Position numbers and translations under genes: made by a program. This document shows, piece after piece, positions 1 through 5,190 of a stretch of DNA of 6,558 bases. The stretch comes from an uncultured Actinomycetes bacterium. Its GTDB lineage: Bacteria; Actinomycetota; Thermoleophilia; Gaiellales; F1-60-MAGs149. Location of the stretch: NCBI GenBank assembly GCA_903847495.1, contig CAINDT010000273.1, positions 1 through 6,558 of the forward strand, written 5' to 3'. Each line of letters begins with the position of its first letter. Position 1 is the stretch's first letter. The notes beneath the pieces were generated by a model, which was not told the origin of the DNA, ran no database searches, and worked only from the letters and a program-made list of their open reading frames with translations.

Positions 1-269
1 CTGCCGCGCATCTTCACGATCGCGCCGTGATCGAGCGTGCCGGCGCACTGCATCTCGCGACGGGCACGCTTGCGCAGCTTCTCCTGGGCGGGGATCGCCT
101 TGAGGGCGATCAGCTCGCCGGTCTGGAGATCCTCGGCCTCGAAGACGGTCGCGCTACCGCCGACGCCGATGGTCTCGATGATCCGAAAGCGGTCCGCGAC
201 GATGCCCTCGGGGTAGAGCGGTGGGACTGCGCGCGTGCGCGACGTGCTCCTCAGCGGATGGACGCTCAC
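1..269 (-). CDS. Serine/threonine protein kinase, N-terminal fragment (gene continues off the left edge)
   Basis: This is the first 89 codons of a leftward gene that leaves the window. After about 26 variable residues the translation enters a Hanks-type kinase N-lobe. The stretch DRFRIIETIGVGGSATVFEA contains the glycine-rich ATP-binding loop (residues 35-40). LIALKAIP carries the ATP-anchoring lysine (K57), and RREMQ supplies the expected helix-C glutamate (E72). Such kinases phosphorylate Ser/Thr on cytoplasmic targets, and many are membrane-anchored with an extracellular sensor, but the catalytic loop and any C-terminal region lie outside the window. The GTG at 269-267 is the only usual start in this frame for at least 80 bases upstream; no strong ribosome-binding site precedes it. 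The gene is divergent from the membrane-protein gene at 351. The kinase assignment is firm; substrate and subtype cannot be judged. Confidence 0.88.
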   Translation of the reverse strand, partial: MSVHPLRSTSRTRAVPPLYPEGIVADRFRIIETIGVGGSATVFEAEDLQTGELIALKAIPAQEKLRKRARREMQCAGTLDHGAIVKMRG

Positions 270-282
270 CGGCTCTGACCGT

Positions 283-299
283 CGTTCCCGGCAGGAACG
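283..299. promoter_or_regulatory. Inverted repeat in the divergent intergenic region, candidate operator
   Basis: CGTTCC and GGAACG form perfect 6-bp arms separated by 5 bases (CGGCA). The site is between the kinase start (269, minus strand) and the membrane-protein start (351, plus strand), where a regulator could act on both. It lacks a following T-run, so a terminator is unlikely. The arm orientation (GTTC...GAAC) is opposite to the actinobacterial LexA box (GAAC-N4-GTTC). The regulatory role is inferred from position and symmetry only. Confidence 0.35.
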
Positions 300-302
300 G
301 GT

Positions 303-308
303 GATAAT
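303..308 (+). promoter_or_regulatory. Possible -10 box for the rightward membrane-protein gene
   Basis: GATAAT matches the TATAAT consensus at five of six positions and stands out in GC-rich surroundings, just downstream of the inverted repeat at 283-299. No good -35 box lies 16-18 bases upstream (CTGACC at 275-280 is too far). Initiation would fall near 315, giving a leader of about 36 bases to the ATG at 351. The partially matching complement means it could also serve the opposite strand. Confidence 0.28.
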
Positions 309-350
309 GTGGCGAAATGCGGAGGCTGCACGGCTCTCCGTACGCCATCT

Positions 351-1568
351 ATGCCCGCTTTCCTTTCCTTCTTCGACGACGACTACGAGCTCGACGAGGC
401 TCCGCCGTCGCGCAGCGCGCGCAAGCGGCCCTCGATGCCGAGCACGCCCAAGGGCAAGGGCCCGCAGCGGCTGCTCGTCCTCGTCATCGGCATCCTGATC
501 GTTCTCGTCGCCGGCTACTTCCTGGTGCAGCGCTGCCAGCGCGACCGCGAGGTCTCCTCGTACCAGAGCTACGTCTCGCAGTCGAACGAGGTCGCCAAGG
601 CGTCGGGTACCGTCGGCTCCGAGTTCTCTGCGGCGATCCTGACCGCCGGCCAGACGCCGGACGGTCTCGACAAGTCGCTCACGCGCGAGATCCAGTCGCA
701 GCAGCAGATCGCCCGCAACGCCGCCGATCTGAGCGCGCCGGATGGCGTGTCGTCGTACAAGCCGTTCCTCGTTCAGTCCATGCAGTACCGCGTCAGCGGT
801 CTGCAGGGCCTCCAGAAGGCGCTGCGCGATGCGTTCACCTCGGCGGGCACGACCGGCCAGGTCCCGCTTGAGCAGTCGGCGGCCGTCGCCGCGACCTTCC
901 AGCGCCTGATCGCCTCCGACGTCGTCTACTCCGACTCCTACCAGGAGCCGGTTAAGCAGGTCCTCGCACAGCGGTCGATCAACGCCACCGTCGAGGACTC
1001 GCAGTTCGTCGATCCGAAGCTGATCGAGTTCGCCGCGCCGCAGCGCATGCAGTCGATCCTCAACGCGCTGCTCGGCGGCGTGCCGGTCGATGGTGGCGGC
1101 ACGGTCGTCACGAGCACCGACGCCGAGGGCAACGTGATCACCAGCACCGAGGGCGCGGTCACGGGCGATACCGGTGCGGGTGTGCTGCACGGCACGACGC
1201 TGATCAGCACGCTCTTCAACCCGGGCGGCACGCAGCTCGATCCGGCGTCGGTCAACGAGGTCGACAGCGCCAACGACATGTCGCTCGCGATTACCGTGCA
1301 GAACTCCGGTGACGCCACCGAGGTCTCCGTCAAGGTCAACGTCGTCCTGCGCGCCAAGGGCATGGACGACCGCACGCTGCCGACGGGCGAGATCACGACG
1401 CTCGATCCGGGTGCTCAGGGCACCGTCGAGATTCCGTTCGGCCTGTCCGACATCGTCTTCGACAGCGTCGTCACCGCCAAAGTGACGGTCGAGAAGGTGC
1501 CGGGCGAGCAGAACATCGACAACAACATCGGCGTCTATCAGATCCAGTTCCGCCTGAAGCCCGCGTAG
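351..1568 (+). CDS. Single-pass membrane protein with extracytoplasmic CARDB-like C-terminal domain
   Basis: The 405-aa product begins with a short acidic then basic cytoplasmic tail (FFDDDYELDE, followed by Arg/Lys/Pro-rich sequence). One transmembrane helix follows at about residues 41-59 (LLVLVIGILIVLVAGYFLV). A polar, largely helical extracytoplasmic region spans about 70-245, then a Gly/Thr/Ser-rich linker (about 246-280) and a beta-rich C-terminus (about 285-402). The C-terminus has CARDB/Ig-like features: VQNSGDATEVSVKVNV, LDPGAQGTVEIPF and the ending VPGEQNIDNN, which is typical of CARDB repeats. This suggests an adhesion, scaffold or ligand-binding role at the cell surface, not an enzyme. 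ATG 351 is preferred because the acidic tail and helix follow it directly; a GTG at 309 would add 14 residues with three cysteines. Neither start has a well-spaced Shine-Dalgarno. The DUF4446 gene follows 13 bp downstream. Exact function unknown. Confidence 0.85.
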   Translation: MPAFLSFFDDDYELDEAPPSRSARKRPSMPSTPKGKGPQRLLVLVIGILIVLVAGYFLVQRCQRDREVSSYQSYVSQSNEVAKASGTVGSEFSAAILTAGQTPDGLDKSLTREIQSQQQIARNAADLSAPDGVSSYKPFLVQSMQYRVSGLQGLQKALRDAFTSAGTTGQVPLEQSAAVAATFQRLIASDVVYSDSYQEPVKQVLAQRSINATVEDSQFVDPKLIEFAAPQRMQSILNALLGGVPVDGGGTVVTSTDAEGNVITSTEGAVTGDTGAGVLHGTTLISTLFNPGGTQLDPASVNEVDSANDMSLAITVQNSGDATEVSVKVNVVLRAKGMDDRTLPTGEITTLDPGAQGTVEIPFGLSDIVFDSVVTAKVTVEKVPGEQNIDNNIGVYQIQFRLKPA

Positions 1569-1572
1569 GGAG
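1568..1572 (+). promoter_or_regulatory. Ribosome-binding site for the DUF4446 gene
   Basis: GGGAG overlaps the last base of the preceding TAG stop and lies 9 bases before the GTG at 1582. It supports that start and translation from a shared message with the upstream membrane-protein gene. Confidence 0.55.
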
Positions 1573-1581
1573 TCGCAGGCG

Positions 1582-2070
1582 GTGACCACGGAGCTGCAGG
1601 GCACGGTGGCGCTCGTCGTCGCGGGCGTCGGTATCGTCGTCGCGCTGATCGCCCTGGTGCTCGCGGTGCGGATGCTGCGCTGGTCGAACCGGCTGCGGCA
1701 GGCGGAGCAGGCGCTGCTGGATGGCGAGCCCGTCGATCTCGTCGAGTTCGCCGTCGGCATGCAGGCGCGCATGGAGCGCCTCGAGCATGACGAGGCCCGC
1801 CTGCGCGACGAGGTCGTCTCCGCCCTTGGCGCGCTCGACGTGCTGCTGCGGCGCCGCTCGATCGTCCGCTTCGACGCGAACGAGGATGAGGAGGGACGAC
1901 GCTCCTCCTCGCTCGCGCTCCTCGACCGGCACGGCTCCGGCATCGTGATCAGCGCGGTGCACGCAGGCAGCTCGACGAGCGTTTTCGTCAAGGACGTCCT
2001 GCGCGGTGGCGCCGGCTCGCTCGAGCTGACGCCCGAGGAGCTGCGCGCCGTCCAGCACGCCCTTCGCTGA
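1582..2070 (+). CDS. DUF4446-family membrane-anchored protein
   Basis: The product has 162 residues. An N-terminal transmembrane helix (about 8-30) is followed by a basic segment (RMLRWSNRLRQ), which places the rest in the cytoplasm by the positive-inside rule. A predicted coiled coil follows (about 36-90, many Glu/Arg/Leu). The C-terminal globular part (about 91-160) has the DUF4446 signature: IVRFDANEDEEGRRSSSLAL, then LLDRHGSGIVISAVHAG, then a Ser/Val-rich strand and LTPEELRAVQ. The molecular role of the family is not established to my knowledge. The gene starts with GTG, has a well-placed ribosome-binding site and lies 13 bp behind the CARDB-like membrane-protein gene, so the two are probably co-transcribed and may act together at the membrane. 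Family call likely; function unknown. Confidence 0.85.
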   Translation: MTTELQGTVALVVAGVGIVVALIALVLAVRMLRWSNRLRQAEQALLDGEPVDLVEFAVGMQARMERLEHDEARLRDEVVSALGALDVLLRRRSIVRFDANEDEEGRRSSSLALLDRHGSGIVISAVHAGSSTSVFVKDVLRGGAGSLELTPEELRAVQHALR

Positions 2071-2086
2071 TCAGGGTCCGGTCGAG

Positions 2087-2129
2087 GATCAGGTTCGGAT
2101 TGGGGTCTGACCCCAATCCGAACGTGATC
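2087..2129. repeat. Long near-perfect palindrome with GGGGTCTGACCCC core, REP-like extragenic element
   Basis: The arms GTTCGGATTGGGGTC (2093-2107) and GACCCCAATCCGAAC (2109-2123) are perfect 15-base inverted repeats around a single T. Beyond one G/G mismatch the symmetry continues through GATCA (2087-2091) and TGATC (2125-2129). As single-stranded DNA or RNA this would fold into a very stable hairpin. There is no U-tract, so it is not a standard intrinsic terminator, although it could still attenuate transcription or protect the upstream mRNA end. From memory, the GGGGTC(A/T)GACCCC core recurs as a dispersed intergenic palindrome in many bacterial genomes, as REP-type sequences mobilised by Y1 (RAYT) transposases do. 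Copy number here cannot be seen; only one copy is in the window. Confidence 0.88.
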
Positions 2130-2171
2130 GCCGATCGTGGCGATTCGGGGAAGCCGCGGGAGGACGAGGAG

Positions 2172-2177
2172 TACCCT
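2172..2177 (+). promoter_or_regulatory. Possible -10 box for a leaderless HNH transcript
   Basis: TACCCT fits the loose actinobacterial -10 pattern TAnnnT and ends 6 bases before the ATG at 2184, so initiation at the A of the start codon is possible. No TTGACA-like -35 box lies at the right distance. The alternative is a leadered transcript using the GAGGAG at 2166-2171, which is rather far (12 bases) from the ATG. The two readings exclude each other. Confidence 0.25.
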
Positions 2178-2183
2178 CGGCGC

Positions 2184-2732
2184 ATGGCCGGCTCGGTTCT
2201 GGTGCTGAATGCGACGTACGAACCGCTCAACGTGACGACGCTGTGGCGTGCCTGCAGCCTGATCCTGTCGCGCAAGGCCGAGGTGCTCGAGGCCGATCCG
2301 GAGCGGGAGATCCGCTCGCCCTCCACGACGCTGCCGCACCCGATCGTGATCCGGCTGGTCTCCTATGTGCGGGTGCCGCACTTCACGTCTCGGCGCATCA
2401 CCCGCCGCGCGCTGTTCGCGCGTGACGAGCACACGTGCCAGTACTGTGGCGGCCGCGCGCGCCTCACGCTCGACCACGTCGTGCCGCGCTCCCGTGGCGG
2501 TGGCTCGAGCTGGGACAACGTGGTGACGGCGTGCGCGCCGTGCAACCTGCGCAAGAGCGACCGGCTCCCGCACGAGGCCGGCATGCCGCTGCGCCGAGCA
2601 CCCCGCGCGCCGCACCCGGATCTCTACCTCACGCTCGGGACGCGCTCGATTCCGTCCGTCTGGCATCCGTACCTGCCGGCCCGTGCGCTCGCGTTCGTCG
2701 AGGACACGACCGAGCTGCCGTTCGCGGCCTGA
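2184..2732 (+). CDS. HNH endonuclease family protein with CxxC zinc knuckle
   Basis: This 182-aa protein has an N-terminal module of about 75 residues (SVLVLNATYEPLNVTTLWRA, then a KAEVLE strand) that commonly precedes the HNH domain in one widespread bacterial family. The HNH fold follows at about 78-130. Two zinc-binding pairs, C85-x2-C88 (CQYC) and C117-x2-C120 (CAPC), flank the catalytic LDHVVPRSRGG (H98), a conserved WDN (N112) and CNLRKSD (N121, K124). All key residues are present, so it should be a metal-dependent DNA endonuclease or nickase. These orphan chromosomal HNH proteins have no firmly assigned role; no partner methylase, phage or intein gene is adjacent. ATG 2184 is chosen because the conserved N-terminus starts there. 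An upstream extension would begin inside the palindrome and only translate repeat sequence. Confidence 0.88.
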   Translation: MAGSVLVLNATYEPLNVTTLWRACSLILSRKAEVLEADPEREIRSPSTTLPHPIVIRLVSYVRVPHFTSRRITRRALFARDEHTCQYCGGRARLTLDHVVPRSRGGGSSWDNVVTACAPCNLRKSDRLPHEAGMPLRRAPRAPHPDLYLTLGTRSIPSVWHPYLPARALAFVEDTTELPFAA

Positions 2733-2779
2733 GCGCAGGGACGGCACGTGCACAGGTGCTACCGTCGCGACCGGTTGGC

Positions 2780-4282
2780 ATGAGCGCACCCGAGACTCCA
2801 TCCACGTCCCGCGCCGTCCGGCACCTCGGCCTGCTGTCGGAGACGGTCGAGGCCGTCACCAGCTCGCTCGATCTGGCCGAGGTGACCGGTGCCGTGGCGG
2901 TTGCCGTGGCGCGCGCCTTCGGCACGGACGCCTGCTTCGTCTACGCGTACGACGAGGCGACCAACGATCTCGTCCTGCAGGCCGTGCACGGTACGCACGT
3001 GGAGGCCACGGCCGGGCCGCCGCGGATGCAGGTCGGCGAGGGGCTGACGGGGTGGGCGGCGGAGACGCGGGAGCCGGTCGCGATCGCTGCGGAAGCGCAT
3101 CTCGACGCGCGCTTCAAGGAGTTCCCGAACCTGCCGGAGCGCCGCTTCCAGTCGCTGCTCGCCGTACCGATCCTCGATCGCCGCGAACGCCTTGCCGGTG
3201 CGATGAACGTCCGTACCGTCGAGCCGCGCGAGTATCACCCCGACGAGATCGAATTGCTCGAGACGATCGCGCGGCAGGTTGCGCAGGCGATCGAGAACGC
3301 GCGCCTCTACGAGCGCTCGCAGCGTCGCGTGGCGGAGCTCGAGGCGCTCGGCAGCATCTCCCAGGCGGTGGCCGAGTCGCTCTACCTCGAGGAGGCGCTC
3401 GCGCACATCGCGGAGGCCGCCGCGCAAGCCGCGCACGCCGAGGTCTGCGCGCTGATCGTCGATGGCCCCGAGGGCACGACGATGGCGAACCGCTCCTCGA
3501 CGGAGGGCCCGGCCGACGTTGAGCTCGTGTCGCTCGCGGAGACCGCGCCGCTGGATGCCGACGGCGTGTTCGCGCTGCCATTGCTCTGGAAGGCCCGCCG
3601 CGTCGGCGCGCTCGTCGCAACGACGCCGGGTCGCCGGCCGTTCACCAGCGAGGAGCGGATGCTGCTGCGTTCTGTGGCGAACCAGGCGGCTACTGCCGTC
3701 GAGTCGAGCCGCGGGGTGATGCGCGGCATCGTCGCCCAGGAGATCCATCACCGCGTCAAGAACAACCTGCAGACGGTCGCCTCGCTGCTGCGCCTGCGCG
3801 CGAGCGGCACCGACCCGCAGCGCGCGCTGGCCGACTCCGTCGACCGCATCCTCTCGATCGCCGAGGTGCACGACCTGTTGACGGCCAGCCGCGAGGGCGA
3901 TGTTGATCTGAGCGATCTGATCCGCCGCGTCTCGGCGATGCTCGGCCACGGGCTGGGCACGCCCGCCGCAGCGGAGGAGATCGCGCACGTTGAAGTACCG
4001 GGCGACACGGCGACCGCCGTCGCGCTGATCTTCTCCGAGCTCTACGCGAACGCGCACGAGCACGGCGGCGGCGACGTGCGCGTGGCCTTGCACGAGGAGG
4101 CGGGCACGATCGAACTGATCGTCGCCGATGCCGGTCCCGGCTTGCCGGCGGGCTTCACCCCGGAGCAGTCGCTTGGGCTCAAGATCGCGCGGGCGCTCGC
4201 AGCCGACCAGCTGCGTGGCGAGCTCGTGCTCGAGGACGGCTCCCCCGGTGTTCGCGCACGACTGACGTGGAGTCGCGCGTGA
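2780..4282 (+). CDS. pdtaS: Cytoplasmic GAF-domain sensor histidine kinase, HisKA_2 type (PdtaS-like)
   Basis: This 500-aa protein has no transmembrane segment and should sense a cytoplasmic signal. GAF1 spans about 20-175 and includes GEGLTGWAAETREPV and SLLAVPILDRRERLAGAMNV. A helical linker (about 172-200) leads to a second, more divergent GAF-like region (about 200-312, including FALPLLWKARRVGALVAT). The HisKA_2 dimerisation helix follows with EIHHRVKNNLQTVASLLRL; the phosphoacceptor is most likely H324. A compact HATPase_c domain (about 385-498) carries the N box SELYANAHEHG (N424), the G1 motif DAGPGL (D450) and SLGLKIARAL. This matches the PdtaS class, though mycobacterial PdtaS carries GAF plus PAS. 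It should autophosphorylate and pass phosphate to the ANTAR regulator whose start overlaps its stop by 4 bp. ATG 2780 is the first start matching the domain layout; no good ribosome-binding site is visible. The symbol rests on domain class and partner gene. Confidence 0.9.
   Translation: MSAPETPSTSRAVRHLGLLSETVEAVTSSLDLAEVTGAVAVAVARAFGTDACFVYAYDEATNDLVLQAVHGTHVEATAGPPRMQVGEGLTGWAAETREPVAIAAEAHLDARFKEFPNLPERRFQSLLAVPILDRRERLAGAMNVRTVEPREYHPDEIELLETIARQVAQAIENARLYERSQRRVAELEALGSISQAVAESLYLEEALAHIAEAAAQAAHAEVCALIVDGPEGTTMANRSSTEGPADVELVSLAETAPLDADGVFALPLLWKARRVGALVATTPGRRPFTSEERMLLRSVANQAATAVESSRGVMRGIVAQEIHHRVKNNLQTVASLLRLRASGTDPQRALADSVDRILSIAEVHDLLTASREGDVDLSDLIRRVSAMLGHGLGTPAAAEEIAHVEVPGDTATAVALIFSELYANAHEHGGGDVRVALHEEAGTIELIVADAGPGLPAGFTPEQSLGLKIARALAADQLRGELVLEDGSPGVRARLTWSRA
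4269..4272 (+). promoter_or_regulatory. Ribosome-binding site deciding the GTG 4279 start
   Basis: GGAG lies 6 bases before the GTG at 4279, inside the last codons of the kinase gene. It favours this start over the in-frame GTG at 4267, which would make the ribosome-binding site part of the coding sequence and add four residues ahead of the conserved RILIAEDE beginning. Confidence 0.5.
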
Positions 4283-4854
4283 GGATCCTGATCGCCGAGG
4301 ACGAGACGATCATCCGCCTCGATGTGCGCACGCTGCTCGAGAAGGCCGGCCATCAGGTCGTGGCCGAGGCGCGCGACGGGCAGGAGGCGGTCGCGCTGGC
4401 CGAGGAGCACGACCCCGAGCTGATCGTGATGGACGTGCGCATGCCGCACATGGACGGCATCGAGGCGGCGCGGCAGATCACCGACCGCAAGCCGGTGCCG
4501 ATCGTGATGCTGACGGCCTACGCCGAGCAGGATCTCGTCACGCGCGCGTCGGAGGCCGGCGCCTTCGCCTACCTCGTCAAGCCGTTTCGCGAGGTCGATC
4601 TGCTGCCCGCGCTCGATACGGCCCGCGCCCGCTTCGAGGAGCTCTCGGCGCTGCGTAACGAGGCGGCTGATCTGGCCGAGGCGCTCGCCTCCCGCAAGGC
4701 CGTCGAGCGCGCCAAGGGGATCCTGATGCAGAAGGATGGCATCGACGAGGCCGAGGCCTTCCGCCGCATCCGCGCGGCGAGTCAGAAGACGGGGCGCACC
4801 ATGCGCGTGGTCGCCGAGGCGCTGATCGCCACGTTCGAGGGCGACGGGCAGTGA
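4279..4854 (+). CDS. pdtaR: ANTAR-domain response regulator, RNA-binding antiterminator (PdtaR-like)
   Basis: This 191-aa protein has a receiver domain (about 1-120): acidic pair E7/D8 in RILIAEDE, phosphoacceptor D52 in LIVMDVRMPHMDG, T79 in MLTAY and K101 in LVKPF. A helical linker leads to a C-terminal ANTAR domain (about 130-184) with the signature ASRKAVERAKGILM, then the EAEAFRRIRAASQ and MRVVAEALI helices. Phosphorylated ANTAR regulators of this type bind paired hairpins in nascent mRNA and prevent transcription termination. All receiver catalytic residues are present. The GTG start overlaps the kinase stop as GTGA, and the gene's own stop overlaps the clpS start in the same way, so the three products should be translationally coupled. 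This supports direct kinase-regulator partnership, unlike in Mycobacterium tuberculosis, where the two genes are separate. No ANTAR target hairpin pair was recognised in the window. Confidence 0.93.
   Translation: MRILIAEDETIIRLDVRTLLEKAGHQVVAEARDGQEAVALAEEHDPELIVMDVRMPHMDGIEAARQITDRKPVPIVMLTAYAEQDLVTRASEAGAFAYLVKPFREVDLLPALDTARARFEELSALRNEAADLAEALASRKAVERAKGILMQKDGIDEAEAFRRIRAASQKTGRTMRVVAEALIATFEGDGQ
4837..4841 (+). promoter_or_regulatory. Ribosome-binding site for clpS
   Basis: GAGGG lies 9 bases before the GTG at 4851 and inside the 3' end of the regulator gene. Together with the GTGA overlap it supports coupled re-initiation at the clpS start. Confidence 0.45.
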
Positions 4855-5144
4855 GCGTCTCGCCCGACGTCGTCGAGCGCCGCGGCACCGGCGGCGGCAC
4901 GGAGCTCGGTCCGCCCTGGCGCGTGATCGTCCTCAACGACGACCACAACACCTTTGAGGGCGTGGCCCGCTCGCTCGCCGCCGTCATCCCGGGTGTCGAC
5001 TACGCCAAGGGCATGGCCTTCGCCAACCGCATCCACAAGGCGGGCCAGGCGATCGTCTGGACGGGCCACCAGGAGCTGGCCGAGCTCTACCACGAGCAGC
5101 TGAGCGAGCGGGGTCTGACGATGGCGCCGCTCGAGCAGGCGTGA
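4851..5144 (+). CDS. clpS: ClpS-family adaptor of the Clp protease (N-degron recognition)
   Basis: This 97-aa protein has a flexible N-terminus (about 1-21) and a compact ClpS core (about 22-97). The motif PWRVIVLNDDHNTFEGVARSL aligns with the YKVILVNDD segment of E. coli ClpS; N29, D30 and D31 correspond to N34-D36, which contact the N-terminal residue of the substrate. RIHKAGQAIV supplies the conserved pocket histidine (H62, E. coli H66). ClpS proteins deliver substrates with destabilising N-terminal residues to ClpA or ClpC AAA+ unfoldases. Differences from E. coli include Phe (F35) at the gatekeeper Met position and a shortened C-terminus. No clpA, clpC or clpP gene is in the window. The GTG start overlaps the ANTAR regulator stop by 4 bp, the second such junction in this operon. 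Family assignment is strong; substrate preference is unknown. Confidence 0.88.
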   Translation: MSVSPDVVERRGTGGGTELGPPWRVIVLNDDHNTFEGVARSLAAVIPGVDYAKGMAFANRIHKAGQAIVWTGHQELAELYHEQLSERGLTMAPLEQA

Positions 5145-5154
5145 GTCCATGGCA

Positions 5155-5184
5155 TTGACAGCGCCCCGACCTGCCTGACACGAT
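5155..5184 (+). promoter_or_regulatory. Candidate promoter for the secreted-protein gene, probably leaderless
   Basis: A perfect TTGACA -35 box lies at 5155-5160. The best -10 candidate, CACGAT at 5179-5184 (18-base spacing), matches TATAAT at only three of six positions but fits loose actinobacterial -10 boxes. Initiation 7 bases further would be exactly at the A of ATG 5191, consistent with the absence of any Shine-Dalgarno before that start. It implies that the downstream gene is transcribed separately from the clpS operon. Confidence 0.45.
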
Positions 5185-5190
5185 CAGCGA

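Noticed and set aside
27..278. Plus-strand open frame opposite the kinase fragment
   Set aside because: The minus strand shows an unmistakable kinase glycine loop and catalytic lysine; the plus-strand translation has no recognisable features.
283..299. LexA (SOS) box reading of the inverted repeat
   Set aside because: Actinobacterial LexA boxes have GAAC first and GTTC second with 4 bases between; here the order is reversed and the spacing differs.
2087..2129. Palindrome as a classical Rho-independent terminator
   Set aside because: There is no T-run after the stem on either side and the loop is effectively absent; a terminator role is not supported, though attenuation is not excluded.
2100..2183. 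28-residue N-terminal extension of the HNH protein
   Set aside because: It would start within the palindrome (reading GSDPNPN, as the opposite strand also does by symmetry) and precede the conserved N-terminus at 2184; it is repeat sequence, not protein.
2744..2751. GCACGTGC 8-bp palindrome between the HNH and kinase genes
   Set aside because: It is short enough to occur by chance in this GC-rich sequence and nothing else points to an operator.
2435..2779. 115-residue upstream extension of the histidine kinase frame
   Set aside because: It overlaps the HNH coding sequence in another frame and translates to Arg/Ala/Pro-rich sequence with no domain; the kinase begins at ATG 2780.
2759..4093. 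444-codon open frame on the minus strand opposite the histidine kinase
   Set aside because: It is a GC-rich antisense shadow: the sequence is Arg/Asp/His-rich with no domain, while the plus strand encodes a complete multi-domain kinase.
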